DNA of 64,000 nt from positions 71,201,501 through 71,265,500 of the forward strand of contig NC_080590.1 in assembly GCF_029962835.1 (NCBI RefSeq). Direction: 5' to 3'. Both the position numbers and the translations under genes were made by a program. A model generated the notes under the pieces. It worked only from the letters and a program-made list of their open reading frames with translations, made no database searches and was not told where the DNA came from. This DNA comes from Magnolia sinica (taxonomy: Eukaryota; Streptophyta; Magnoliopsida; Magnoliales; Magnoliaceae). Numbering within the stretch: position 1 is the stretch's first letter; each line of letters starts with the position of its first letter. Shown here in pieces: positions 11,237 to 22,429 of this stretch.

Positions 11237-12856
11237 TCAATTTAAATCTTCACCCCCTGCAAGCCCACCACAAATGGTATGGATTTTGAGGCTAGTGTTA
11301 GTAGTTCTGCTCGGCCATTCGTCCTTCTGGGCTAGTCGTCCCTCATTGACATACTCTCGTAGGTGCTCACTATGGATGAGGGTTTTGATCTCCTCTTTGA
11401 GGTCGAAATAATCGCTGGTGTTATGGTCGTGGTTGTGGTGGAAACGGCAATATTTCCGTTTATCTCGCTGATCTGCACTAGTCTTCATACAACTCGGCCA
11501 CTTAAGCAACCGTTTGTCTCGAACTTCTAAAAGACTTGACTTGGTAAGGTGTTGAGGGGGGTGTATGAGTTGAACCAACTCTTGGGATGTCTGCTTGGTC
11601 GCTGACCACGTGTAGTGTCCTCGTTCGATCTCTTCTTGTTGGAGGTCATCTGAGGCGGCGCCTCCTCTCTACGCTTTCTATCTTTTACCGATTTCTCGGT
11701 ATTCCATGTGTACTTCCGAGAACTAAAGAGGTCTTCAGCATTAGAGTACTTTCGAGATCGGTTCATTAGCTCTCCCAGGGTAGTTGGAGGGTTCTTCCCA
11801 ATCGAGAAGAGGAACCTTCCTTCCCTTAGACTGGCTATCATCGCAATCTGCGTGATCTTATCTGAGTAGTCGTCAACCTGTACTACCTCACCACTGAATC
11901 GCATAATGTAATCCTTTAGGGTCTCACCTTCCCTTTGCTTAATAGTAAACAGATGAGTAGACAGCTTTCCTCGCTCTTTCCCAACAATGAATTGTGTTAA
12001 AAATGCTTTGCTGAGGTTGGCGAATGAGCTGATCGACCTCAGCTTCAGTTGCTTATACCAACTCCGAACAGCCCCCGTGAGGGTTAGGGAGAAGGCACGA
12101 CACATAATCGACCTGGATGCCAACTGGAGCTCCATCCAAGCTTTATAAGATTCCAGGTGTTCAATTAGATCCCCAAACCTAAATATGGGGTAATGGGTGG
12201 CATCCGAAACCTCGAGGGCAAAGCTGATCTCATGATCCCACTGGTGAATGGTGGATTTGTCTCCTCCCTCATCGCATCTATTGTTATCGGACCTTGTGCC
12301 TGGTAAGCCTGATGCATGATGCCGATCTAGCTCCGCAGCTCGTCGAGCTAAGCTTCCTAAGGATCTTTATTTTCGGCGACGGTTTCGAGGGCTAGATCTT
12401 CTTCAAGTGCTTTCCCGCACCTCCGTTTCTCCAATTCGTGACGCAAGTCAGAAGGAGCTAGCACTGATGTCCCTAAACTGTGGGATGATGCCTGAGCAGA
12501 TATGCCTCGAGACGCTTCTCTCTGGGAGCCAATAAGCATAAAATTTATGACAACTACTGGGGCCACTCCCTCTTGATTAGGGAGGGGGAGTTGCCTTTCT
12601 AGTAGTTGTCTCATTTGACCAAGCTCATTGGCCAACATTTCGACCTGGTTCTATAAGGAAGGGTAATGGCCTCCTCGGTTCTGAGATCATTGCGTTGGTC
12701 CTGTAGGAGTTGATTCCGCCTAAAGCTGAGAAGATGAGTTTTGGAAGTTATGTTGTCCAGCTGGCTCGGCGCTGGCAACTGTGGTGGGGGGGAAGTGTTT
12801 TTTTCTTCCTTTCATCCTTGCTCTCTCTGGTGAAGCAAGAACAACTTTGATGTCGT
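11237..12856 (-). pseudogene. Gypsy gag (Retrotrans_gag plus knuckle-like end), frameshifted
   Basis: Three open blocks are visible: 12,638-12,357, 12,135-11,527 and 11,578-11,237. The middle block holds the capsid-like domain with AFSLTLTGAVRSWYKQLK, FLTQFIVGKERGKLSTHLF and REGETLKDYIMRF. The last block holds KYCRFHHNHDHNTSDYFDLK, a histidine-rich, knuckle-like motif common in Tat gag, followed by EEIKTLI. Blocks two and three overlap by 52 bases in different frames, so a frameshift near 11,550 separates them. A stop lies between blocks one and two. Gag would package the RNA intermediate, but this copy is broken. Confidence 0.8.
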
Positions 12857-12876
12857 TTCCCACAGGCGATGCCAAA
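12857..12876 (-). other. Primer-binding site
   Basis: The minus strand reads tttggcatcgcctgtgggaa immediately after the LTR end. This is close to the TTTGGCGCCGTCTGTGGGAA form common in Tat/Retand gypsy elements, with two changes. Confidence 0.7.
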
Positions 12877-12877
12877 A

Positions 12878-13666
12878 TGTTGATGCACGAATCTGGACCA
12901 CCCCCTTTTAACCTTCGAGCACTTGCACAAGAAGAAGATAAAGGAGACCCTAGCTAGAGCAGGGGACCCTCTGATGACAAAGTCAGGCTAGGAATCTGGG
13001 TCTAGTTGTGCTGAAGGGTTTAGGGCAAGAGATTCTACGTACCTGTCCTTATCAGTGATTACTATATTTATAGTGTTTGTAGGGCCACATGGCCCATGAT
13101 TTCAGGCACTATCTCAACCATTAAGTGAGATGAGCGCTAGTGGTGAATATTTGTGGTTACCCTAGAATTGTACATCAGGCAGTTACTTTCGTCGTGTGTT
13201 AATGGGAGGGGGTCTTGCGGCAAGCTAATTTGGTCGAGCTCCCTTGGTCGACCGAGGATGAATAGAGTCGAGCTCATCTGAGCCGAGATCTGTCGAGCGG
13301 CCGAGGATAACTTGAACTGAGCTTATCAGAGCTGGGTTCTATTGTTCAGTTAAAGATGACCTGAGCTAATCCAATCACGACTAAATTAGTTTGAACTATG
13401 GCTTAGATTTGATCTCTCATCGAATCTAGTTATTCTCGACGACCCCTTAGCCTTGTTAGGTCATCTAGTTTCTGGTGAGTGCGAGTGAACAAGAACTTGG
13501 GACCACATCCTGTTGAGGGCCATGTTCATGAGAGCGTGCGTCACCTTCATGCTAGTTTTCCTAAGTGAAGTGTTTCGAGAACAAACATTCGTTGGGCCGA
13601 GCTAACCTTGAAGGTGGTCGGACTAAGCTATCCTTGAAGGTGGTCGGACTATATTTTCCCATAACA
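12878..13666 (-). repeat. 5' LTR of the Tat-like gypsy (789 bp)
   Basis: On the minus strand it begins TGTTATGGGAAAATATAG at 13,666 and ends TCGTGCATCAACA at 12,878, with TGTT/AACA termini. The PBS follows at once. Internal text is rich in gtcgagct words. No second copy was found in the window because the 3' end of the element is missing. Confidence 0.75.
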
Positions 13667-14281
13667 TATATCATTCATACATCAAAGAATAATATCCATA
13701 TATATCATTCATGCATCAAAGAATAATATCCATATATATCTCATATCATGCATCAAAGATTTTTTTTAAAAAAAATAAAATAAAATATATCCCTGGATCA
13801 TAATTTCTCCCCCTTTTTTGTCAGAAGTTGACGAAGGAAGAGATAAATCAAAAGATGCATAATAGAAGGCATAAATAGCAAAGATAATGTCATAATGATA
13901 ATATTATTCAAATGCATAAAGACAATTATCCAAGTAATTTAGAGAGAAATCCAGTACGGGTGTAGCAAATTCAAAGAGTAATAAAGAGTTATTATAGACC
14001 ATAAGTGTTTAATCATTCTGATTCAAAGGAGGATGATGTAGGCATCTCAGGATCATTAATCCTCAAACTCCTATTGAAGCGATGAAAGTACTTTTTGACA
14101 TACTTCATGTGTTGTCTTTGAGTTTGATGAAGTCCTAGGATACTTGTAAAGCATCCACATTCTTTTCTAAACTCTCCAACCTATCACTTAATTGAGAAGG
14201 TTGGAAATCAGAATCATTTGTGTTCCTGACTCTTCCAAATTAGCAAAAATGTCATCTATGTTGATGTCGCCTTCACGAGCT
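13667..14281 (-). other. Copia 3' tail, non-coding, with short AT-rich direct repeats
   Basis: It contains gtcaacttctgacaaaaaag (minus strand, near 13,830), shared with the plus-strand copia near 22,120. Three repeats of a ~40-bp unit built on catatatatc/atgcatcaaagaataat lie at 13,672-13,760. The expected polypurine tract and 3' LTR are missing because the Tat-like gypsy LTR starts at 13,666. Confidence 0.5.
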
Positions 14282-15146
14282 TCTTCCTGATCGCTTAGCT
14301 ACTCAGGATGTGGGTTTAACTGCATCATATTCAGGTTTGCATTACCGAATGGGAGTTCAGATTTTGGTGCTTCGATCGCGGGAATTTGAACATTAAAGCG
14401 CAAAGCAAAAGAAGTCATGAGGAATGCAAAAGGAATATAGTCATGACGTGGATGGATGCGATATTGAATAATCAAGAACAAAATCAAAGATGGAAGACAA
14501 ATACAAATACCGGATGCAACAGCATACATAACATGCATCATGAAGGGAGTAAGATCGATCTTATTCCCTGCCCTGGGATAGAGATTAGACGTGAATATGT
14601 GATGAAGAACGCGTTATTTTAGAAGTAAATTATAAGTGGGAGAGCGAGTTACCGGACCGCCATTCAGTGTCAAAAGCACATAACACCCAGGTAAGAGAGT
14701 TTCTTTCTGTATTATTCATATCTTCAAAAAGAGTAGGAATTGGCACCCCATCATCTACCATCTCAATGTCCATAATGGACAATATGATGGAGGGTGCTAC
14801 TATGATAGTTTCTTCCATAAATTGAATATTAAAAGTTAAGTTATCTGAAGAAACTTCATTAATGGATGTGTATATCCCTTGTGCAATGGACCGGTAAGTC
14901 ACCCCGCCCCATTTCAAAATTTTCTCCTATCCTACCTCGGAGAGTAGTTCAACTAGACCATATTGAGCAATGTGATCGACATTAACTGATCGCTCAATAA
15001 TAATGCTCTGAGAGCAGAATTCTGATACATTCTTTGGTTCATACTTCGGCACATGAATGGTCCACACAACCCGTGGAGTAGAGTGGGAAGAGGAACCGGA
15101 ATGAGGTCTATGAACGGTGTACTTATATCAAGGTTTCATTGAAGAA
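14282..15146 (-). pseudogene. Plant transposon-protein-like ORF (Transposase_32 type) in an env-like position
   Basis: Two frames carry the protein. Block 15,146-14,630 contains PRVVWTIHVPKYEPKNVSEF, ILKWGGVTYRS and FNIQFMEETIIVAPS. Block 14,580-14,299 contains HHIFTSNLYP, MHVMYAVASGICICLPSLIL and HDYIPFAFLMTSFALRFNV. The order (helical N-terminal part, then an LPSLIL segment, then YIPF..L) resembles the putative plant transposon protein family often linked to LTR elements (PF20167-like). This is from memory and not searched. A stop follows the third codon of the first block, another lies at about 14,930, and a frameshift lies near 14,600. It sits downstream of pol, where some copia lineages carry an extra env-like ORF. 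Confidence 0.45.
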
Positions 15147-15274
15147 AAATGAGCAAGAAATACAAAAATGAGGGATGGGTTTGAGTAGATCAGATTTTAG
15201 AGCAAACCCCCCAAAAAGAAAGGACCTAGATTCAAGATAAATGTAAAATACTTGAATAAAATGCAACAAAGAAC

Positions 15275-15640
15275 TTAAATCTCAATTAAATCTGATTTTG
15301 ATGATGGTTCAGATTGATTGACAACAGTAATTTCATCATCTTGATCAAGTTTGGGTGTGACAGTTTGATCATCGATAACAACATTTATAGATTCTTGTAT
15401 CACCTCAATTCTTTTATTTAGGACACGATATGCTCCATTGTTTAGAGTATATCCTAAAAATATACTATCATCACTTTTAGCTTCAAACTTTCTCAAATGT
15501 TCCCGATCTCGTAAAATGAAGCACTTGCTTCTGAAGGTAAAAAAATATTTCACAGAAGGACTTTTATTAAACCAAAGTTCATAAGTTGTTTTATTTTTAC
15601 CTGCTCTTATTTAAACATGGTTAATAATATAGCAAGTAGT
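15275..15640 (-). pseudogene. Copia post-integrase linker
   Basis: The 92-codon stretch 15,553-15,275 reads FRSKCFILRDREHLRKFEAK, then SDDSIFLGYTLNNGAYRVLN, then INVVIDD. This is the conserved segment just after the copia integrase core and before RT. The ORF then stops and no RT motif follows; 128 bases later the next ORF begins. An internal deletion of RT and RNase H is the simplest reading. Confidence 0.8.
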
Positions 15641-16018
15641 ATTAATAGCTTCAGCCCATAGATTTTTAGATAATTTTAGGCTGTTAAGCATAACACTCCC
15701 CATTTCTTGTAGAACTCTATTTTTCCTCTTAGCAACTCCATTTTGTTGAGGAGTTTTAGGAGAAGAAAATGCATGTAATATTCCATGGTCATTACAGTGC
15801 TTCTCAAAATTGTTATTCTCAAATTTGGTGCCATAATCACTTCTTATTCTGATTATAGAAATTATTTTTTGGTCTGGATGCGTTTAATTAACTTTTTGAC
15901 TTCGTCAAAAGCATCCTACTTTTCTCTTAAGAAGGCTACCCATGAATATCTAGTGTAGTCATCTACTACAACTAGAAACTATTTCTTTTGCCTCTACTTT
16001 CCATTGGAGTTGGTATAA
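15641..16018 (-). pseudogene. Copia integrase core, C-terminal part
   Basis: Minus-strand translation gives FLVVVDDYTRYSWVAFL near 15,980-15,930, the integrase core with its first catalytic Asp region. Further pieces match the HG(I)LHAFSSPKTPQQNG-type block near 15,700-15,790, recognisable although broken by stops. The 5' part of the domain continues beyond the inserted solo LTR at 16,803 onward. Confidence 0.7.
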
Positions 16019-16802
16019 CTAAGTGTTTTGACCAGAAATGAAAAGCATTTGATTTGGGGAATTATCTCACTCAACAATGACAAATAGAAAGGACTAAGAG
16101 AATAAGCATCAAATTTATTCATTTTAAATTCATTAAATCCTTTTAATCCTCTGATTCCAGGATAAAATTTATAGAAAATGCAAAAGTGCAAGTATCAAAT
16201 GGGCTGAAATATAAATTTCGATAGCATTCCAGCTTATATCAGTCATGTCTCCTGGGGAGATGAGTTGTGTGGGCTTCCCGTGCAGTTTGTCCCTCATTGA
16301 CATGATAAAGGAGTTCTTGGATCCCTTTAGAACATCTGAAATGGCCTAAGGACCTAAGAAAATGCAACATAGTGTTGTCTGAAAGAGTACCCACACAACT
16401 CCTTCATGAGTTACACGGGCCGAGGAGTTGCACGGGCCCACTCAACTCACAAGGGGTGGCATAGCCCGGCCTTCTGTACTCTTCACTCCCTCTCCTTCTC
16501 TCCATCTCCAATACCTATCAGAGGCACTGGTCTTCCAAACATCCGATCCTCCACATGAAAGGGGTAGGGGGTATTTATAGGCTTCCGCATGTGTGGACCC
16601 TCGAAACTTGTGCTATGGACCCCATTTTGCACTTTTAACTCACCTATTCCTGAAGAAAGTTGCACGGCCCAGCGCAACCATGGCAAGTGGTGTGGACCCG
16701 TGCAACTCAGATCCCCTTTTCACCTCTACATTCCACTTCTTTCTCTATTTCTTCTTCTTGATGCCTCTTCTCTTAATCAAATTTTTATGCTCTAACACTA
16801 AG
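16019..16802. other. 5-bp target-site duplication CTAAG flanking a solo LTR
   Basis: ctaag is present at 16,019-16,023 and again at 16,798-16,802, immediately outside the LTR ends. Joining the flanks across one ctaag restores the copia integrase context. Confidence 0.85.
16024..16797 (-). mobile_element. Solo LTR (774 bp) of a gypsy family
   Basis: On the minus strand it starts TGTTAGAGCATAAAAATTTG and ends with TCAAAACA, giving TG...CA ends inside a perfect 5-bp duplication. It is a relative of the 748-bp LTR at 6,982-7,729, sharing the same start, a ggggtatttatagg TATA-like box and cgtgcaact/gtgca words. No internal region is present, so it arose by LTR-LTR recombination. Confidence 0.85.
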
Positions 16803-17110
16803 TCCATATGGAGTAGTTCAAGAGGTCTTGTAGTCTTGTAGTGGCTAAAGAGTTCACCTTTTTGTGACTACTCATTTGTTTGCCTATTTGACAGGCACCA
16901 CATACTTTATTTTCTATCTTTTTCTATTTGGGTAGACCACAAAGATGATCTCTCTTACTTTATATAACTCTCTATAGTTTACATATCCAAGATGTTGATG
17001 CCAAAGTTAGATTTCGTCTGTTTGGACCATGTAACATGAATGATTTGTTGAGCAAGAGTCATCAATGATATATCAATTTTCAGAGGTTCTTCAACCATTT
17101 TATATTATAT
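16803..17110 (-). pseudogene. Copia GAG-pre-integrase/zinc-binding part
   Basis: The minus strand reads NLTLASTSWI, then DHLCGLPK, then NKVCGACQIGKQMSSHKKVN, then TTRLQDLLNYSIWT. This is the pre-integrase domain with its CxxC pair, running into the start of the core domain where the solo LTR interrupts it. Several codons are stops. The interruption falls between the LLH(M)D-type block and the VVVDDYTRY block. Confidence 0.75.
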
Positions 17111-17219
17111 AACCTTGATTGTTAATTATCTCACATCCGTGATCTGAAAATTTTACACTATGATTATTATCACAGATTTGAAATATGCTCAGCAAACTAT
17201 GTTTTAATCCTTCAATATA

Positions 17220-17500
17220 TAGCACATCTTAAAAGCTAGGTAGATTTAGAAGTTTTACATTACCTCTTCCGATGATTTTGCAGTTGCTACCATCTCCAAA
17301 AGTAACTGATCCGCCATCAATTTGATTGATGTCTGATAGAATTGCCTTATCACTTGTAATATGTCTAGAACATCCACCATCTAGTTAGCATATTGAATGG
17401 CTACTTGCTTTGAAAGCTGTGTGGATGACAAGACATTTAGCCTTTGGAACCCATTTCATTATAGTTTTGGGTTTAGGAGGATCTCTTACTATTTGTTGTG
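17220..17500 (-). pseudogene. Copia protease fragment with altered active site
   Basis: Around 17,390-17,270 the minus strand reads LDGGCSRHITSDKAIL, then DGGSVTFGDGSNCKIIGRGN. This is the copia aspartic protease, which normally has a DSG(C/A)S active site; here the Ser position is Gly (DGGCS). Stops flank the segment. Confidence 0.75.
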
Positions 17501-18367
17501 GCTAGGAGTAAGAGTTTTTCCTGTATCTATTTACTCTAGTATTACTAGAGTTGAATTTCAAAAGCTCTTTAAGCAAGTCCACTATCTTATCTACTAGAGA
17601 AGAATAATTTCTCCTTTGGTATTTGTGGCAGTTGGCATTAGTTTTTATATTAGAAGTTTTTTGAAATATTTTTACATTTTTGTTTGCTTCTTTTGGAGCT
17701 TCCCCTTTAGACTTTGAAGATTCTCCTTTTACAAATATAAGAGCGGAGTTTTTAGATTTTTCAGTGCAACTATTAATATAACCCAAGCCAGATTTGTTAC
17801 CACTTCAGAGTGTTGTGGTTAATAATTTTCCAAGTTTCTAGTTTCTTTGGATATATATCCAAGTATCTTTTGAAGTCTTAAGGGAAGAAACTTCTATTTT
17901 AAGATTCTCATTTTCAGATTTGAGATTTTGAATTTTAGAAATTTTTAAGTTCAAATCTAATTTGGTTTTCTCAAAGTAAGCAGAAAAAATGAGATTTTTC
18001 CAAAATGGCTTTTTCAAGTTCTACTTGAAGCTTGGCACATTTTTTTTTTGAATTCTTAGTTTAGCCGCAATCTTACAACTTTCTTTATACACGGCATCAT
18101 ATGCTACTTGAAGATCATCTTCATTTTCAGAATCACTTTCAGGAGTTTCATAATCAGAAGTTTGACATTCATTTGATGAAGTGATTCTGGTAATAGTCTT
18201 ACAAGCCTTTTGATCTTTCATAGTTTCTTGGTTTGATTCATCAGTTTTTGAATTAGATTCAGATTCCGATGATTTATCCCTCATGGCAATCATCCCTCTT
18301 CTTTTAGATTTATCCTTCTTAGGATATTTCGAAGCTAGATGCCAAAATTCAAAATATTTGAAGCATT
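17501..18367 (-). pseudogene. Copia gag, C-terminal half
   Basis: Open stretches lie at 18,293-18,021 and 17,786-17,502. Text just upstream (18,367-18,300) still reads FKYFEFWHLASKYPKKDKSK. That is a zinc knuckle in which at least the first and last Cys are lost, compared with CYSCHEYGHLANKC in the related gag at 43,156-43,869. An acidic Ser/Glu-rich stretch (DKSSESESNSKTDESNQET) follows as in the relative. The N-terminal UBN2-type half is missing: the LTR remnant joins directly to the knuckle at about 18,368, so a deletion removed PBS and half of gag. Confidence 0.7.
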
Positions 18368-19259
18368 CGAGTCGAAGACGTAATTGTAGCTTGATTGCAG
18401 CGATCTTCTTTCTTGGGATATTGATGAAGACGTATATGTGTTCAACTAAAAAAAGAGTATAAGGATCTAATGTATTTTCAATATAAAAAAAATCCTAATG
18501 CTGTAAATTCAATTCTCTAATTCTCAAGTAGAATATGGATTATTCTATTGAAAATTATTAAAATTAACTTGAGAAAAGAGAATAGAATAAGCTAAATTAA
18601 AATAATATTTACTGCACAAATAGCTTAAAAAGGCCTTGACTTTCTCTCCTCACTTGAGTATATTGCTCACAATTTTTCATTATAGAAATGAATTAGAGAA
18701 GGCCTTTATTTATAGCCAAAGGTCTTGGAAATTCGGCTGGCCAGATTTTTGGTTCAGCTGGCCGAATTCCAACGATATCGTTCTAACGGCACTCAGGTTT
18801 CACGGGATAAGATCTTTCAAAATTTTAGCTAGCCGAACCCCCAGTTCGGCTGGCTGAGTCTCCCTAAGATTTGAAAATCAAATGTTGCTGAAAACTTGAC
18901 CGAACACACTCGAGCTAGCCAAATAGACAGGTTGCGCTGGCCAAACTTGACGCAAAAAATATTTATCTTATTATATACTTGCCCAAAATGTGTTGGGTTA
19001 ACCAAGGGTAGTTAAGCTGGTTGAACTAGAAGTTGAGTTGGTCTAACTTCAGTGTATTTTACTTATAATTATGTTCATTATGATATCATATGAAATACAC
19101 CTAACCTAAGGTCATTCTAAGGTTATACCACCTGATGGTTGACACATACAAATGCTTCAAACTTCAAACTAAGACAATTTAGAGCTTGCGATGATGAGTC
19201 TTCCTCGAGATGTTGATCCACTCTTCATGTAGTATTCATGAGTCATCGAAAAACATCTT
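18368..19259 (-). repeat. Copia 5' LTR remnant
   Basis: The reverse complement shares gtcaaccatcaggtggtata, ttggctataaataaagg-type TATA wording and the ...caagctacaa.tacg.cttcgactcg end region with the plus-strand LTR at 22,430-23,862. Its U3 start is missing at 19,259 where another LTR begins, and its U5 end is missing at 18,368. Confidence 0.7.
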
Positions 19260-21900
19260 TGTAACACCCTGAAATTCGGGGGTCAAGCATAACTCAGCTC
19301 CTGAGTTTCAAAACATCACTTATGCAACATATTTAATGATGGATGTATGTTGTCTGTATGAGTACATAAGACATGGAATAGATTAAGCCAAACTGCAAAC
19401 ATAATTCAGGGATAAGTGATAGACGCAAGCGGAAGACTTAAAGAAACATATGTGTACATGTGCAAGTCCCTAAAATACGTATACATACCAGGTCATATTT
19501 ACAAGTGGTGCTATCAAAAATACCAGTATTAAATGACATTATCTATTCCCAAAAGAAAATCCAGAAATCCCGCGCATCAGGACATGGCTCACAAGAACCC
19601 GCCTGAAAACTGCATAAAAGAAAATGCGACCTCATCATCCTCGAACTCCTGCTCTGCCTCAGGGGTCGCATCAATATCTGCATCTAAGACAGAGTCTGGT
19701 GGGTGTTTAAACACCATCCCAGAACGTGGGAGTGAGTGATCAACTCAGTGGAACAATAAAGCAAAGGTTAACATGTTATCAATTCAATCAAGCAGTAATG
19801 ATAAAGCAGAATAATCAAACATGTCCTAATTACTCTTGTTAGTGCAAGGATGTATGTAGAATGATGCGTGCCCTCACCTGTACACCCTCAGCGTCTTCAT
19901 CTTATGTTACGCATGACATCACCTCAAGTGCTCCACCTCTTCCAGGCACATGCAATGCGGTGCATGAACATGATTACCAAGTTGTTATTAGTCCTTTTCA
20001 TACAGCAAGATTGGGAAGCTAAGGTACCTTCCTCATATCAATTTTCACACAGTGGTCCATTCTAGGGTTGTCAGTCCTAGACAATCTCATACGATCATAT
20101 GATTTTAGGTCGTTGCAAAGGGCTCATCACCAATCAATGCACGCCTATCATACCTTCGTTACTACAATAAGGCTCGTCACCTCAATGCGATATCTAGGTA
20201 TGCTCGAGGTCACTACAAATGGCTCGTCACCAATTAATGTAGGCCGACAACACGAATATAGTGTCTCATACCACCATAATCGGCTCACGAGTTTGGTTGG
20301 TCACTGGTCTCTACGGGGAGGCTCGTCACCCCAGCGTAGGCCGACACCTCGACTACGGTGTCCCATACCACCATGTCCGGCTCATGAGTCTTAGCGGATC
20401 AAGGTACAACGGTTAACGGGATTTCATTGGTAAGTTTAGTACCCTAGATTCAAACAATAGCGTCTATACATGGTGAACATACATCGGACAATCGGGTTAC
20501 TTGACGAACTCGACTAGCACGAGCGCACGTTGGGTTGAACGACATAGAGTGCGCAAACACTCCGCGTGGCCAAACCACTGCCGACAACTCTAATACGACT
20601 CGGGTTAATCAAATCACGTCCTACATGGCGAAAGCAACCTCAGCCACTAACTCAAGACCGATTACCGATTTCCTGGACTATTCATAGTCCCAAATATATT
20701 TCATTATAACAGATATTCATATCGACAATTTAGAATAGTAATGGAACAACAACTCAAATCATGTGGTATGTGAGCGTTTGAAGGATATCAACTTAACATA
20801 GATTTTCACATAAGTAATACTTGAAATTAAACAACAAGGAATGCGACTTGCATGTGGTAAATCATACACATCAATAGGAGTGTTGAGAATCGCTTCCCAA
20901 CGCCCGTAAATAGGATAGTATGCTACCCTTTAGACCATACAGACATTTCTACAAACACTTAGAATACATAGTTCAACATACATGATGCATGTTGAAATAC
21001 ACGCATTTGGACAATTCCTTTTGCTAAGGAGTTGACACACATACAATTAGCATAAATACACGACAGATAATCATGGCAAGTACATGTTCATATTTTATAC
21101 ATATACGGTCTTCCTATATATACATAGAATACACAAATCTCAATATAGCACATGCATATCAGGAACGCAAAATAAACATAGCATTTGGCATGTGAAATTT
21201 CATCCATAACAAGAATAAACCATTAGCTGGCATTGAAAGCCTTGAAAACCATAACCTATACAAATATAGTCCGCACCTTAAACCAGAAATAGCGCACCGA
21301 ACTGATTCAGATGATATGTCTTCGTCAACGGCAACTAGACAACCTAAGGCAAGAATAGAAATGAGCTATAATACACATAAACTATTCTAAGCTCTAAAAC
21401 AAATTAGGGTTAGGTTAACTTACCCAAAGATGAACTTAGAATCGCCGGAATAACGATTCAAAAGTGATGGTTAAAGGATGTAGGGTAACAGGAAAGAATC
21501 TCAAATGATTCACCAACTTCTCTCTCACTTACTCTCTCTTTTCCTCTCTCTTTCTTTGCTAGGGTTTAGGAAATTCGTATGGAAAAGAGAGTGAGGGTTT
21601 TAAGGTCTATATATAGGCCTAACATTGATGAAAATAGCCCCAGGGCCAAGGTATACTTAGGTTATAACCAAATCAGGCTTCTCTCGATTCAACGGAACAC
21701 TTCTGGTGGTCACTTTCCCACGTGCGGTCGGACTTAAGCTCACTGACCATAGATCTAGGTCAGACTGAGTTTTCATACCGATCGGATTTACAGATTAGCC
21801 ATGGCGGACCACACTCAATTCAACGGTCACCGAAATTCGATCAGGTCCACAAGCATAATGACCTGCCTGGGCCACCTTCCCTAATCAGAGGGTGAAATTG
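19260..21900 (-). repeat. Long Tekay/Del-like gypsy LTR (solo or truncated; right edge approximate)
   Basis: The left edge is TGTAACACCC (19,260), which on the minus strand is a ...GGGTGTTACA terminus. A TATA-like ctatatatag with downstream cctaaaccctagcaaagaaa lies near 21,615-21,560 on the minus strand. This is the promoter/leader arrangement of an LTR read leftwards. No gag or pol follows at 19,259, so the interior is gone. At 20,100-20,400 short modules recur (ggctcgtcacc ... taggccgaca ... ccataccaccat), a local tandem array. The right edge near 21,900 is not defined. Confidence 0.5.
20110..20395. repeat. Short tandem modules inside the LTR
   Basis: ggctcatcacc/ggctcgtcacc occurs four or more times, and the longer unit (aggccgaca(a/c)c...gtgtc(t/c)cataccaccat) occurs twice, about 110 bp apart (20,241 and 20,339). 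The copies are diverged. Confidence 0.7.
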
Positions 21901-21949
21901 GGTCAGAATCCGATGGTCAGATTGCTTAAAATCATCGCGCAAGCGACAC

Positions 21950-22429
21950 GACTCAGATTTCATAAAATCACATTTAATTTTTGAATTATTTTTACTCTTC
22001 CTTCTCACACATTTGGATACTATGTTATGGTTATTGCTTAATGCATATTTATCCTTATGTTTGTTGCCCTTATTCTTGATTATATTCTCTAACTGCTTCA
22101 TTTATATGTCTACCTTTGTCAACTTCTAACAAAAAGGGGAGAATTATATAATTATGGATGGATATGATCATCATGAGCACATGCATTTACATTTGCATGT
22201 ACACTCTATGGAATTATATTTTTTTTTTACAGCATGTGATAGATGTGACTAAGTGCTCAGGGGAAGTTTTCGTATGCATGATCTTAGGAGGAGTAACAAG
22301 ATTCAAGCTATCCTTTATAATGACTCAAATGTTATGTATATAATGTGTTATTGAGATGTTGTAATACGTTGTGATGAGTTATATAATTGTATGAGTGAGT
22401 TTTGTCATGAATTTGACAAAGGGGGAGAT
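21950..22429 (+). other. Copia 3' internal tail with polypurine tract
   Basis: Contains gtcaacttctaacaaaaagg (22,115-22,135), shared with the minus-strand copia tail near 13,830. It ends gacaaagggggagat (22,415-22,429), a clear polypurine tract just before the LTR. No coding sequence remains. Confidence 0.7.

Larger units (their letters stand above)
8960..13666 (-). mobile_element. Tat/Retand-like Ty3/gypsy element, 5' LTR to RNase H, 3' truncated
   Basis: Reading leftwards: LTR (13,666-12,878), PBS, gag, zinc-knuckle/protease region, reverse transcriptase and RNase H. The element stops near 8,960 before any integrase. The 5' LTR edge lies in the AT-rich tail of a copia element, so this gypsy inserted into the copia or a deletion joined them. 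All coding parts carry stops or frameshifts. Confidence 0.8.
13667..19259 (-). mobile_element. Ty1/copia element with deleted RT and an extra downstream ORF, heavily nested
   Basis: Reading leftwards: LTR remnant (19,259-18,368), gag (broken), protease, integrase interrupted by a solo LTR, post-integrase linker ending near 15,275, a transposon-protein-like ORF (15,146-14,282), then an AT-rich tail. RT and RNase H are absent between linker and ORF. The tail wording (gtcaacttctgacaaaaaag) matches the plus-strand copia tail at 22,116-22,136, so the two elements are related. Confidence 0.7.

Noticed and set aside
19533..20394. Ser-rich and His-rich ORFs
   Set aside because: They lie in the long gypsy LTR over tandem ggctcgtcacc modules with no domain.
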